Source: CAVSUZ01 sp963791885 (GTDB lineage: Bacteria > Pseudomonadota > Alphaproteobacteria > Acetobacterales > Acetobacteraceae). Taken from it: 64,000 nucleotides of DNA. A program made the translations under genes and the position numbers. The notes under the pieces are model-generated. The model made no database searches. It was not told where the DNA came from and worked only from the letters and a program-made list of their open reading frames with translations. The stretch is taken from NCBI GenBank assembly GCA_963791885.1, contig CAWBUL010000005.1, forward strand, positions 1 to 64,000, given 5' to 3'. Within the stretch, counting starts at the first letter, position 1, and every line of letters begins with the position of its first letter. Shown here piece after piece: positions 36,060 through 45,028 of this stretch.

Positions 36060-36734
36060 ATGCGCATCCTGGCGATCGAAGATGAGCATGAATTGGCTGC
36101 CCTTCTGCGTAAGGCGCTCGAACGCAGTGGCTTCGCTGTCGACCTGGCTTACCGCCTTGAGGAAGCAAGGGATTTTCTCGCCGTGGCCACCTATGACGCC
36201 GCGATTCTCGACCTCGGGCTGCCTGACGGTGACGGTCTCAGTCTGCTCCGTGAAAGCCGTAAAGCCGGCTCCGGCTTGCCGATACTGATCCTTACCGCAC
36301 GCGACGGGCCCGATGACCGGGTGCTGGGCCTCGATGCCGGAGCCGACGATTATCTCGTCAAACCGTTTCACATGCCGGAACTCGTGGCCCGCATCCGTGC
36401 GCTGCTGCGGCGCCCGAACGCGGCGCTCGGTGTCGTCCTTGGTCTCGGCAATGTCAGCCTCGATACCGTCGGCCGGCAGGTACGCGTTGCCGGCAATGAG
36501 ATCGCCGTGACACCACGAGAAACGTCGCTGCTTGAAATCCTGCTCCGCCAGCAAGGCGCGGTGGTGATTCGCGAGATCTTGGAACAGCGGCTTTACAGCT
36601 TCGACCGCGAGCTCGGATCCAATGCGATCGAAGTGCTGGTGCACCGGCTGCGGCGGCGGCTGCAGGAGGCCGACGCCAATACCGTCATCCACACCGTGCG
36701 TGGCGTCGGCTATCTCCTGGCCGAGGTATCGTGA
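36060..36734 (+). CDS. OmpR-family response regulator
   Basis: This 224-residue regulator has a receiver domain with acidic pair E7/D8, phosphoacceptor D51 in YDAAILDLGLP, LTARD and the KPF lysine (DYLVKPFHMPEL). The C-terminal winged helix includes VTPRETSLLEILLRQ and SNAIEVLVHRLRRRL and ends IHTVRGVGYLL, as in QseB/TctD/PmrA. Its stop overlaps the kinase start (GTGA). Located opposite the cytochrome c'/b561 genes, which are plausible targets (inference). Confidence 0.95.
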   Translation: MRILAIEDEHELAALLRKALERSGFAVDLAYRLEEARDFLAVATYDAAILDLGLPDGDGLSLLRESRKAGSGLPILILTARDGPDDRVLGLDAGADDYLVKPFHMPELVARIRALLRRPNAALGVVLGLGNVSLDTVGRQVRVAGNEIAVTPRETSLLEILLRQQGAVVIREILEQRLYSFDRELGSNAIEVLVHRLRRRLQEADANTVIHTVRGVGYLLAEVS

Positions 36735-38146
36735 CCCGAAATAGCACCCGGTCCCGGTACTGGTCCCTCACCACTCGCCTTGCGTGGCGACTCGCCGCGG
36801 TTCTGATCTGCGCCATCCTTCTTGCGGCCGCCGCCGTCGCATGGCGCAGCTACGCCGCGTTGCACGATCTCGACGATGCCGGACTCCAGGCGCAGGCCGA
36901 TTTCGTCATTCGCCACCTGCCGCCAGCCGGCGCTGATGCCGATGCGGCCATTGCCGTGCCACAGCCGGTCATCGACCGCTTCCGAGCCTCCGATGGCGAT
37001 ACGGTATTCCTTGTCTTTGGTCCGGCCGGCCGGCTCATCGCAACGTCCAACTCCTCGCAAGCCGCCCGCTTCCTTCCGCTCATGCCGAATCCGCTGCCCA
37101 GCGGCATGTTCCGCCTGCCCGCGATGCCAGACCACGCGGACGGCATGATCGGCCTGGGTCGTCGGGCACAAGGACGGCTCATCCTCGTCGTTCAGGGCAG
37201 AGACCAGACCGAGGCGGTGGTTGATTCCCTTACCGCGCACTTCCTTAGCGCCGCCGTGTGGCTGCTGCTGCCGATCGGGCTCCTGATGCTTGCCGTCAGC
37301 ATCCTGACCATCCGAAGCGGCCTTCGCCCTTTGACGCGCGCCTCCGCCGCGGCCGCTGCCATTCGCCCTGCCGAACCCGGGCGTCGCTTGCCTGCCGCAG
37401 ATTTGCCGATCGAGATCATTCCCCTGGTCGATGCCGTGAACCAGGCACTGGCACGGCTTGAACGAACGATCGCCGTGCAACGGAGCTTCATGGCTCAGGC
37501 CGCCCACGGTCTGCGCACGCCGCTCGCCGTCTTGACGGCTCGGCTGGACGGTCTGCCTGACACGCCGGATATAGCCGCTCTCCGCCATGATGCCGATCGA
37601 ATGAGCCGCCTTGTCGGCCAGCTTCTGCGCATGGCGCGGTTGGAAAGTCTGCCGCTTGATATGACAGAGGACGTCGATCTGCGTGCCGTCGCTGCGGACG
37701 CCATAGCCGGGCTTGCTCCGCTCGCCATACGGCAAGGGACCGAGCTGGAACTGATCGGGGTCACTCTCACCGTTCGCGGTAACCGTTCCGCGCTGCGGCT
37801 TGCTATCACGAACCTGATCGAGAATGCCCTCGGGTTTGCGCCACACGGAACGACGGTGGAAGTTACAATCGAAACGCCTGCCGCGGTCGCGGTGCGCGAT
37901 CGCGGGATCGGGATTCCAACGGGGGAGGAAGAGCGCCTCCTGCAGCCGTTTGAGCGCGGCACCGAGGCGCGCGAGGGCAGGGCAGGGCTTGGCCTCGCCA
38001 TCGCTGCACAAATCGCTGCGGCGCATGGCGGGAGGCTCCGACTGCGTAATCGGCCGGGTGGTGGAGCCGAGGCACGGCTGTCATTGGCCGATACCTCAGA
38101 CGAGGTTCCTATTCGCTATTCGGTCGGCGAACCCCTCGCCCATTGA
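36731..38146 (+). CDS. Sensor histidine kinase, QseC/TctE-like
   Basis: This 471-residue inner membrane kinase has two membrane helices (about 17-38 and 173-195) around a periplasmic sensor of about 130 residues, then a HAMP-like linker, the phosphoacceptor H259 in QAAHGLRTPLAVL (GL instead of the usual EL) and the ATPase: N box LAITNLIENAL, G1 VAVRDRGIGIP, F box LLQPFERG and G2 GRAGLGLAIAAQIA. It is translationally coupled to the response regulator. The signal is unknown. Confidence 0.94.
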   Translation: MTRNSTRSRYWSLTTRLAWRLAAVLICAILLAAAAVAWRSYAALHDLDDAGLQAQADFVIRHLPPAGADADAAIAVPQPVIDRFRASDGDTVFLVFGPAGRLIATSNSSQAARFLPLMPNPLPSGMFRLPAMPDHADGMIGLGRRAQGRLILVVQGRDQTEAVVDSLTAHFLSAAVWLLLPIGLLMLAVSILTIRSGLRPLTRASAAAAAIRPAEPGRRLPAADLPIEIIPLVDAVNQALARLERTIAVQRSFMAQAAHGLRTPLAVLTARLDGLPDTPDIAALRHDADRMSRLVGQLLRMARLESLPLDMTEDVDLRAVAADAIAGLAPLAIRQGTELELIGVTLTVRGNRSALRLAITNLIENALGFAPHGTTVEVTIETPAAVAVRDRGIGIPTGEEERLLQPFERGTEAREGRAGLGLAIAAQIAAAHGGRLRLRNRPGGGAEARLSLADTSDEVPIRYSVGEPLAH

Positions 38147-38263
38147 TCAGAGTCGGTGCACCCGACTCCCAAGACTCGGAACACACAGACGATGGAGAGA
38201 CAGCCCGGTTCCTGCGCTTGAACCACACTCACTGCGCCCCGGAAGCGCGATCCTTCCCTCCAC

Positions 38264-38491
38264 CGCGCCGTTCAGGTCCAGTATCACCCTCCTCTGGCGC
38301 ACCAGAGACTGGGCGTGTTGCTGATGGCGCAGGGCCGCTGGCGCGGAGCCACCCAGGAACTGCAAACCGCCCACGGCCAGCAACCGTCCCTGCCGGAGAC
38401 CGGCGCGCAGTTGCAGCGTGCCCAGGGGCACACAGCGGCTGAGCTGCTGCGTCACGCCACGTCCGGCAGCCCTCATCAACTCCGTCGGTGA
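38264..38491 (+). pseudogene. Duplicated 3' end of the AP-fold/TPR gene
   Basis: In frame, this stretch encodes 75 residues ending at TGA, beginning RAVQVQYHPPLAHQRLGVLL. It aligns without gaps to the last 76 codons of the gene at 32898-34781 (RAVQAQYHLPLAHQRLGVLL), with high identity also at the DNA level. No start codon or upstream part is present. It is a remnant of a second copy of that gene, not a shared domain of a new protein. Confidence 0.85.
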
Positions 38492-38574
38492 TTTATTTCA
38501 ACCCCGCTCGCCCGGTGATGCCATGCCACGACTGTCAGGTTTCGGAGTGCCCCGCTCAATTGCAGACGGACTGA

Positions 38575-38882
<308 letters not shown>

Positions 38883-38883
<1 letters not shown>

Positions 38884-39308
38884 TGCTCTATCTCGACACG
38901 TCGTTGGTCGTCGCGGCGCTTTCGAATGAAGCGATGACGCCGCGCGTTCAGGGCTGGCTGGCAGAACAGGATCCGGCGCGGCTTCTCATCAGCGACTGGA
39001 TCATCACGGAGATGTCCTCCGCCATGGCAATCAAGCTGCGGACCGGGCAGATCGGCCTGGAGCAGCGCGCAGCGGCGCTCGCGATGTTCAACAAGCTGGT
39101 CGCCGAGAGCTTCACCGTGCTGCCTGTGACCGGCAGCCATTTCCGGACAGCGGCAAAGTTCGCCGATCAGCACACACTTGGGCTTCGTGCTGGTGATGCC
39201 CTGCATCTGGCGACCGCGTCGGAGCATGGCGCAACCGTGCATACACTCGATCAGCGTCTCGCAGAAGCTGGACCGGTGGTCGGCGTGCCGACACGGCTGC
39301 TGGCATGA
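38883..39308 (+). CDS. vapC: Type II toxin, VapC-like PIN-domain ribonuclease
   Basis: This 141-residue PIN domain has the acidic residues expected for a Mg-dependent RNase: D5 in [13 protein letters not shown] in [12 protein letters not shown] in [13 protein letters not shown] and D in HTLDQRLAE. VapC toxins cleave tRNA or rRNA. Partnered with a Phd-type antitoxin rather than VapB, a common mixed arrangement. Its last third is duplicated near 40902-43480, where an IS66 split it. Confidence 0.93.
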
Positions 39309-39683
39309 TCAACGCCGTCTCCTTCCGATGCATACGCCTGAGTGCGATGTGAACGCTGACAACATAGTACGGAAGATTGAGAACCTTTGTCATATTCTCC
39401 GATGGGATAAGCTATCGTGAATACGTCTCAGATCCCGCCTATCTGTTTTTTTGAAAATAGCAGAAGAGAGTAGGACGGAGAGCCTGCTTCCAAAAGAGAG
39501 GCACTGGAAAGATTTTGTCCAGTACAAAAGAAATGAGCTACCTAATTACCGTTGAGATATGCTAACATATTTGAGGAGTCATGCACCTGACGAGAAGGTT
39601 CGGGATCGCCAAGCTAGTTCAACTAGGACTTGGAGAGGCTATTCAGGATCTTGCAACGGGCAGCGCAATGCAGATTGATGAAG
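39309..39683. other. AT-richer stretch without a convincing gene
   Basis: About 375 bp, clearly less GC-rich than the surroundings between 39350 and 39620 (runs such as TGTTTTTTTGAAAATAG). A 40-codon frame at 39581-39703 with a GAGGAG site runs into the 3' end of the LssY-like gene and has no recognisable feature. The composition suggests acquired or decayed DNA. Confidence 0.4.
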
Positions 39684-40580
39684 CTAGACCGCTGGCGCGC
39701 TGAGGCTCGCTACGCTCACCGCCCCATCCGCAATGTAGTGGTTGACACGTCCGATAGGCAGACGCTGGCCGGGCTCATACGAGATCACGTCTTCGATGAC
39801 CATGTGTTTCATCAGCTCCGCGACGATGTAGTCGCGTTCGGTATTGGTGTCGTCATCGGTGGCGTGGGTAACCTGGAATGTCAGTTTAGTCAGGGAGATG
39901 CCAGTATCCCTGGTGCCGGCGCCGACCCAGAGAACACGTGCATCCTCCGGCGGCCGGTCGGTGTTCAGCCAGAAGGCCGCGGTGCCCACCGTCTCCTCGG
40001 CATGGGCAAGAGCCAACGCCCAAAACCGGATGTGATGGCGCTTGCGCGGGCTGTCATCGATCGCCTTCTGGAAGCCGATGTCCTGTCCCCGTCCGAACAG
40101 ATAGAGCGTGCTGAAAGGTGCGGTCGGATAGGGCGAATTGCGGACGAACGCGACGATCATGCGCCACGAGCTTGCCAGCCCCAACCGATCAGCCTGAAAC
40201 CATCCGGCGGTGTTGAAGGCGGATCGAAGCTGTTGCAGTGTGCCTGTCAGCACGACATTGATGGGGTCGCCTGGCAAGCCGTCGCCGGTCATCGTGAAAC
40301 GAGGTACATGCCCGCGTTGCAGGATCTTGAGGCTCATCCGAACGGTGCGTGGGAGAATAACATAGGCCGCGAGACCGTACGTGACGCCCAATGCCAGAAT
40401 CCAGGGCAGCCTGTGGTCGGCAAATCTGAAGACGACAAAGACGATCAGCCAAACAGTCGTGAGCCCTAGGCCAAAGACGAGCAGGCGTTGCAGCCATCGT
40501 TTGAGCAGTCTCAGCCTATAACCTCCGGGATCACGATACCTGGCTTCCCCGAAGCGATCTGGTTCGTGGGTCTGGTTCAT
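39684..40580 (-). CDS. LssY C-terminal-domain membrane protein
   Basis: This 298-residue protein has two membrane helices (about 33-52 and 58-76) and then a cytoplasmic or periplasmic LssY_C domain. The domain block GDPINVVLTGTLQQLRSAFN and AGWFQADRLGLASSW is recognisable, followed by YLFGRGQDIGFQKAIDDSPRKRHHIRFW and VLWVGAGTRDTGISL. The domain's biochemical role is unknown; it is often fused to PAP2 or DedA proteins. Its ATG follows directly on the stop of the ORF at 40581, suggesting that they were one transcription unit before IS66 arrived upstream. Confidence 0.82.
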   Translation of the reverse strand: MNQTHEPDRFGEARYRDPGGYRLRLLKRWLQRLLVFGLGLTTVWLIVFVVFRFADHRLPWILALGVTYGLAAYVILPRTVRMSLKILQRGHVPRFTMTGDGLPGDPINVVLTGTLQQLRSAFNTAGWFQADRLGLASSWRMIVAFVRNSPYPTAPFSTLYLFGRGQDIGFQKAIDDSPRKRHHIRFWALALAHAEETVGTAAFWLNTDRPPEDARVLWVGAGTRDTGISLTKLTFQVTHATDDDTNTERDYIVAELMKHMVIEDVISYEPGQRLPIGRVNHYIADGAVSVASLSAPAV

Positions 40581-40904
40581 TCATCGTGGGTGACGAGGGG
40601 CCGCGAGCGACTTGGGGAGTATCGGCCAACACGTCTGGATCACCGCGAGAATGTAGGCTGTGCTGATGACGAACAGTAGCATGCCGTCGGCCGCCTCCAA
40701 CGCACCCATCATCAACCAATGCGGTTCCAGCGTCACCCCCGAAGAACCTCGCGCCGTCATCGAGTTCGACGGAATAAAGGATCGCAAGGTAATCTGCGGC
40801 GGCAGTTGCTCGAGCACAGGACCGCCGAAGATGACCCAGGTGAGGAGCGCCAGCACCTCGGCCGTGTTGGACGCTCCGCTCAACAGATCGGGTCGGCGGG
40901 AGCC
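40581..40904 (-). pseudogene. Membrane protein remnant, possibly ion channel/antiporter
   Basis: An open frame of about 105 codons encodes two hydrophobic pieces: NTAEVLALLTWVIFGGPVL, resembling a monovalent cation/proton antiporter helix, and LMMGALEAADGMLLFVIST, resembling the last helix of a two-helix potassium channel, joined by a polar stretch. Its N-terminus reads antisense through the duplicated vapC end, so it has no native start. It is probably a truncated, possibly chimeric gene. It ends immediately before the LssY_C gene. Confidence 0.4.
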
Positions 40905-40945
40905 CTGCATCTGGCGACCGCCTCGGAGCATGGTAAGCGGTGGCT

Positions 40946-42487
40946 TCAGCCCACGTGAGCCCAGGGGAGCAGCTGGTCGAGCTTTGACATGGGCCAGTGC
41001 TGGGCGATTTTGGTGAGGACATCGGTCAGATAACGCTGTGGCTCGACACCGTTCGACTTGCAGGTTTCGACGAGCGAAGCGATCAGTCCCCAGGCAGCTG
41101 CTCCCTCATCATGGCCGGCGAACAGGGCATTCTTGCGGTTCAGCGTGATTGGGCGAATGGCTCGCTCGACCGTATTGTTATCGATTTCGATGGTGCCGTC
41201 ATCGAGGAACCGCGTCAGCCCGTCACGACGCTTGAGACCGTAGCGGATGATTTCTGCCATTTTGCCGCTCTGGGGCAGGAGCGGCAGCTTCTGCTCCAAC
41301 CAACGGAACAGATCGTCGATGAGTGGCACGGTCCTGACCTGACGCGCGGCACGACGTTCCTCGGCACTCCGACCACGGAGCTCGGTCTCGATCTGGTAAA
41401 GCGCGGCGATTCGATTCAGGACCTCGGCAGCGATCGGCGCAGACCCGCCCTTGTTGATGTCAAAGAAGTCTCTTCGCCAATGTGCCCAGCAAAGAGCCAG
41501 GTCCAAGGGATCTTCCTTCCGACGGCCATCGGTCAGGGCGTTATAGCCGGTGTATCCGTCCACCTGGAGAACGCCCTTGAAGCCGCGGAGTGCCTGACGC
41601 GCATATTCCCCAGCACGGCCTGGTGCATAAACGTAGACGACGCCGGGAGGATCAGGGCCGTTCCATGGCCGATCGTCGCGAGCGATTGCCCACAGATAGC
41701 CGGTCTTTGTCTTGCCACGCCCAGGATCGAGCACGGGCACCGTCGTTTCATCGCAGAACAACTTGGTCGATCGTTTCAGCAACTCCAGCATGCGCGCGAC
41801 GATCGGCCTCAAGGCAAAGGCGCTGCGCCCCACCCAATCGGCCAGACAGGAGCGATCGATCCTGATGCCTTGGCGCTGCAGGATCTGGTGCTGGCGATAC
41901 AACGGCAGATGGTCGGCATATTTGCTGACCAGGACATGGGCCAGCACCGCCTCGGTGGGTAGGCCAGCTTCGATGATATGCGGCGGCGTCGGTGCCTGGC
42001 TAACGCCCTCGCGACACGAGCGGCAGCCATATTTCGGCCGACGGGTCACGAGGACACGATGCTGGGCAGGGATAACGTCAAGGCGCTCCGATTTGTCCTC
42101 ACCGATGACATGCAATGCTCCACCGCAGCAGGGGCAGATCTGGATCTCGGGCTCGATGACGATTTCGACGCGCGGCAAATGATCAGGCAGATCACCGCGC
42201 TTGACGCCGTGGCGTCTGACACGCGTCGCGTCCTGGCTCTCCGCCTTGGCCTTTGCCGCGGCAATTCCCGTCTCGAGATCCTCAAGGCCAAGCGCCATCT
42301 GCTCTGGCGGAAGCTGTTCCGAACTCTTGCCATACTGACGGCGAATATATTTATCGAGGATGCGCTCAAGCCGCTCGATCTCTTCGTCACGATGCGATAG
42401 CGCTACTTCCTTCTCGGCCAGACTTGCCGTCAGGCGCTCGATCAGCGCATGAGCCTCAGCAAGATTTTGCGGCAGAGCGGCATCCAT
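40946..42487 (-). CDS. tnpC: IS66 transposase TnpC
   Basis: This 513-residue DDE transposase has a leucine-rich N-terminal coiled coil (LAEAHALIERLTASLAEKEV), a zinc-finger IQICPCCGGALHVIGED, the first Asp in KLFCDETTVPVLDPG, the second in VLQVDGYTGYNAL and the Glu in NNTVERAIRPITLNRKN. Length and motifs are those of full IS66 transposases, so this gene looks intact. Third gene of the element. Confidence 0.96.
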   Translation of the reverse strand: MDAALPQNLAEAHALIERLTASLAEKEVALSHRDEEIERLERILDKYIRRQYGKSSEQLPPEQMALGLEDLETGIAAAKAKAESQDATRVRRHGVKRGDLPDHLPRVEIVIEPEIQICPCCGGALHVIGEDKSERLDVIPAQHRVLVTRRPKYGCRSCREGVSQAPTPPHIIEAGLPTEAVLAHVLVSKYADHLPLYRQHQILQRQGIRIDRSCLADWVGRSAFALRPIVARMLELLKRSTKLFCDETTVPVLDPGRGKTKTGYLWAIARDDRPWNGPDPPGVVYVYAPGRAGEYARQALRGFKGVLQVDGYTGYNALTDGRRKEDPLDLALCWAHWRRDFFDINKGGSAPIAAEVLNRIAALYQIETELRGRSAEERRAARQVRTVPLIDDLFRWLEQKLPLLPQSGKMAEIIRYGLKRRDGLTRFLDDGTIEIDNNTVERAIRPITLNRKNALFAGHDEGAAAWGLIASLVETCKSNGVEPQRYLTDVLTKIAQHWPMSKLDQLLPWAHVG

Positions 42488-42554
42488 GGCGACTCGAGTG
42501 AATCACATTCCGACCGATTTGTGATCACCAATATCGTGTGTGAGCATCGAGCGA

Positions 42555-42908
42555 TCACAGCACTTCCTGCGGCGCACGCACACGCCGGACATGCACGCGG
42601 GTCCAATCGAGACCTTCGAATAACGTGGTCAATTGTGCCGGTGACAGACGCATCACGCCTGCCTCAATCCGAGGCCAGCGGAACTTGCCGTCCTCCAGAC
42701 GCTTGGAGATCAACACCACGCCCGTGCCGTCCCAGAAGATCATCTTGATCCTGTCCGCGCGGCGCGCCCTGAAGACGTAAACAACGCCCGAATAAGGATC
42801 GGTGCCCAGTTCCTCTTTGACGATGGCAGCCAGGCCATCAATGCCTTTACGGAAGTCGACGGGTTGGACCGCAACCATCACCCGAACAGGACCGGTCGGA
42901 AAGATCAC
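42555..42908 (-). CDS. tnpB: IS66 accessory protein TnpB
   Basis: This 117-residue protein of the IS66 Orf2 family begins at GTG with IFPTGPVRVMVAVQPVDFRKG and contains VYVFRARRADRIKMIFWDGTG and KRLEDGKFRWP, all family signatures. It is required for IS66 transposition, but its activity is not established. Its start overlaps the restored tnpA stop (GTGA). Confidence 0.94.
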   Translation of the reverse strand: MIFPTGPVRVMVAVQPVDFRKGIDGLAAIVKEELGTDPYSGVVYVFRARRADRIKMIFWDGTGVVLISKRLEDGKFRWPRIEAGVMRLSPAQLTTLFEGLDWTRVHVRRVRAPQEVL

Positions 42909-43332
42909 CTAGCGGCCTTGAGTGCCGGATGATCCTCTCAACCAGTGCAGCATCAGCACCATCGTTGACCCGAACGGCAATCGGGCCCGCCTCGATCTCG
43001 ATGATCGGCACCGCACCGGCATGCTTCGGCTTGGTCTCGGGCGGCAAGGGTCCGGCAGCCTCGACCGTGGCAAAGGCTGGGCCGCCACTGAGAACAAGAG
43101 ACCCCTCGCGGGCGGCTTTCCGCCAAGCGTAGATCTGTGACGGCAGGACATCGTGACGGCGAGCAACCTGCGACACAATCGCGCCATGCACCACACTCTC
43201 AGCGACAATCCGTGCCTTCGCCTCATCCGACCAACGGCGCCGGCGCTCCGCACCACTCAGAATTTCAATCCGTCGCGGTCGCTCCACAGACGAACCGTCG
43301 TTAACCACGTCCATAACATCAGCTCCTGCCAA
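42905..43332 (-). pseudogene. tnpA: IS66 TnpA, one-base deletion near the C-terminus
   Basis: The IS66 Orf1 protein has a helix-turn-helix segment RRRWSDEAKARIVAESVVHG followed by SQVARRHDVLPSQIYAWRK. Near 42925-42928 a missing G shifts the frame: the expected ending IIRALKAAR and TGA overlapping tnpB is converted into a frame that runs on to 42847 inside tnpB. Restoring the base gives a normal product of about 142 residues ending at 42905. Whether the shift is real decides whether the element is mobile. Confidence 0.8.
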
Positions 43333-43480
43333 CAGGACGACAAACTTGCCTCAGCTGACATTCACAAACGACGTGCCCCGTGCCACCGCTTACGGAGCAT
43401 GGCGCCACGGTGCATACACTCGATCAGCGTCTCGCAGAAGCTGGACCGGTGCTCGGCGTGCCGACACGGCTGCTGGCATG

Positions 43481-43880
43481 GTCTGCCCCCAGTCGCCCAA
43501 ACTAGCCCTTAAGCAATTAAAGATACTAACTCGGTTATTTCCTTGGTTCCTGCGTCATCGCGATTCCGAGAATTGGCGTGATCTTCGGCCGGAGGTCACG
43601 AATCTTTATTTAGCAGCGCTGTGACTTGGCTTGGGGTGCAGTTTGAACAAAATCGCCGACTGACCTCAACGCCGCGTGACTCAATATTGGCCGTAGGGGT
43701 TGAATGTTCCTCCGTGCGGCCCGATTTGCTAAACGCAGTGGGTCACGAAGCCTTCGGCTTCGAAAAGAAGCGGATTTGCCGCTCTTCCTTATTTCTCGCT
43801 CGAAGCAGAATCCCGGCTTCGGTCATCATGCCAAATACAACATGTATGCTTTGGCGAAGTATGCCTTGAAAGGGCGTTTT
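43481..43880. other. Intergenic region with two small hairpins
   Basis: About 400 bp without a supportable gene. GAAGCCTTCGGCTTC near 43750 and AGAAGCGGATTTGCCGCTCT just after can form hairpins before the DUF1488-like gene. Longer frames reading through this stretch lack conserved features. Confidence 0.35.
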
Positions 43881-44210
43881 ATGAACATCGTCAGGCTGCC
43901 GCGCTCAATCAAAAGACCGCGGTGGAACGGCAGCAGCGTCTCATTCGAGATTCAGGTGGCTGGAAGATCTGTCGCCTGCGCGATCTCGCGTGCCGCGCTG
44001 CAAGAGCTCAGCGGCTGCCATTACATCGCTTCTGGGGATCTGCTACGCCGGTTCGCAGATGGGCGCGACCGGATCGAAAAGATTGCCATCAATGTCTTTG
44101 CCATGAGGCCGGAAAGCGTCACAGGTACGCTGTATATCTGGGCTGACGATATCGACGATCCGCCGTCAGCTCCACCGGTCGCGCGTCAAGTCGTGGCAGT
44201 TCTGATGTAG
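43881..44210 (+). CDS. Small DUF1488-like protein
   Basis: This 109-residue protein has the pattern of DUF1488 proteins: an early VSFEIQVAGRSVACAISRAAL stretch with the Cys/Ile-Ser motif, then LQELSGCHYIASGDLLRRFAD, and a C-terminal strand. The function of this family is unknown. An AAAGGGCG site upstream supports the ATG at 43881 over an earlier frame start at 43704. A strong hairpin follows the gene (44239-44257). Confidence 0.5.
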   Translation: MNIVRLPRSIKRPRWNGSSVSFEIQVAGRSVACAISRAALQELSGCHYIASGDLLRRFADGRDRIEKIAINVFAMRPESVTGTLYIWADDIDDPPSAPPVARQVVAVLM

Positions 44211-44238
44211 CCTACCAGTGCCGAACCCTCTGTGCGGT

Positions 44239-44257
44239 CACCACCCGCGGGGTGGTG
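44239..44257 (+). terminator. GC-rich hairpin after the DUF1488-like gene
   Basis: CACCACCC and GGGTGGTG form a perfect 8-bp stem around GCG. It lies 29 bp past the stop codon and before the small-gene array. No T-run follows, so it could equally be a 5' leader structure of the next transcript. Confidence 0.45.
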
Positions 44258-44299
44258 GCACGGTATTGGATCTGCGGATGCACCTGGAGGAAGACCGAT

Positions 44300-44344
44300 A
44301 TGGCAGCCAAGAGCATTAAGCTCCGACAGGGACACGTCGCATGA
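44300..44344 (+). CDS. Possible 14-residue leader peptide
   Basis: MAAKSIKLRQGHVA is encoded after a strong ribosome binding site (GGAGGAAG at 44286-44293) and its TGA overlaps the ATG of the next gene (ATGA at 44341-44344). The arrangement is that of a translated leader or the first cistron of the small-gene array. With only 14 codons, coding status is uncertain. Confidence 0.35.
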   Translation: MAAKSIKLRQGHVA

Positions 44345-44583
44345 CGCTCGGGGGAAAACAGATGAACCCGCTCGGGCGGATGCAGTGGGCGGGTATTCTG
44401 CTCGCGGCCGGTAGCGTGGTGCTGACGGTGCTCTCAGTCGCCCTGATGGACGCACAATCTCCAACGGCACCGCCGATGCCGCTGAAATGGTTGCTGCTCG
44501 CCGGTATCGCCGGCCTGCTCGGTGGCTGCGCTTGGGTGCAATGCACGTGGAAGCCCCAGCAGGGGAGGATCCAACATGGATGA
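44341..44583 (+). CDS. Small two-helix membrane protein
   Basis: This 80-residue protein (73 if it starts at 44362) has two membrane helices: WAGILLAAGSVVLTVLSVAL and WLLLAGIAGLLGGCAWVQC. I do not recognise the family. It is the first full-size member of an array of very small genes on the plus strand. Its end overlaps the next gene by eight bases. Confidence 0.55.
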   Translation: MTLGGKQMNPLGRMQWAGILLAAGSVVLTVLSVALMDAQSPTAPPMPLKWLLLAGIAGLLGGCAWVQCTWKPQQGRIQHG

Positions 44584-44761
44584 TAAAAGCCGCGCCAACC
44601 AGGTCAAAGCGACCACGGCGCCCCGCGAACCGCTTCGCCAAGCTGCTTCGCCGCGACAAAACGGCTCGCCGCAGGCGGTGGAGGCCACGCTGGCCAGCAT
44701 CTCTGAAGAGGTCACGGCTGACGCGATCGAACGGCGTCGTATCAAGCAAAAGCTGGGTTGA
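44576..44761 (+). CDS. Small disordered protein
   Basis: This 61-residue protein is rich in Ala, Gln, Ser and Arg (KATTAPREPLRQAASPRQNG) and has a short helical end AIERRRIKQKLG. An AGGGGAGGA ribosome binding site 6-14 bases upstream fixes the ATG at 44576. No homology recognised; predicted cytoplasmic and mostly unstructured. Confidence 0.5.
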   Translation: MDDKSRANQVKATTAPREPLRQAASPRQNGSPQAVEATLASISEEVTADAIERRRIKQKLG

Positions 44762-44805
44762 GGGCGGGCACCGAGAATATTTCTCCTGCAACAGAGAGGC
44801 TCAAC

Positions 44806-44982
44806 ATGACGCCGGTAACCTCCAACCAAAGCGATGCGGATCTCAGTAAGAACGCCACGGAGGAGATGGCAAAACATGGCATCACCTGCGCCCAGGTCAG
44901 CCTGTTCTTCTACGGGGATTATCGCTACACGAAACTGGCTGATGCAGTCGCTGAAGCGAAGCGCAATCCACGCGCAGATTGA
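44806..44982 (+). CDS. Small soluble protein
   Basis: This 58-residue protein begins MTPVTSNQSDADLSKNATEE, then has a helix-rich end with GITCAQVSLFFYGDYRYTKL and ADAVAEAKRNP. The compact, non-repetitive composition looks like a real small folded protein. An AGAGAGGC site precedes the ATG at 44806. Family not recognised. Confidence 0.5.
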   Translation: MTPVTSNQSDADLSKNATEEMAKHGITCAQVSLFFYGDYRYTKLADAVAEAKRNPRAD

Positions 44983-45028
44983 TCAACGCTTGGTGCGCGG
45001 AACCAGGCACCACTGGAGAACCTCGTAG

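Larger units (their letters stand above)
40933..43393 (-). mobile_element. Complete IS66-family insertion sequence
   Basis: 2,461 bp bounded by inverted repeats GTAAGCGGTGGC at both ends and flanked by the 8-bp direct repeats GGAGCATG (40925-40932 and 43394-43401), the target-site duplication length of IS66. It carries the three usual genes tnpA, tnpB and tnpC on the minus strand. The precise duplication shows a simple, recent insertion. tnpA carries a one-base deletion, so the element may no longer transpose on its own. Confidence 0.95.
40902..43480 (+). pseudogene. Second vapC 3' end, split by IS66
   Basis: Positions 40902-40932 and 43402-43480, read across the insertion, reproduce the last ~110 bp of the vapC gene at 38883-39308 (GCCCTGCATCTGGCGACCGC, then the CATACACTCGATCAGCGTCT and GACACGGCTGCTGGCATG blocks) with few changes. 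The stop codon context differs (CATGGT rather than CATGA). The front of the gene is absent, so this was already a fragment when IS66 inserted. Confidence 0.85.
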
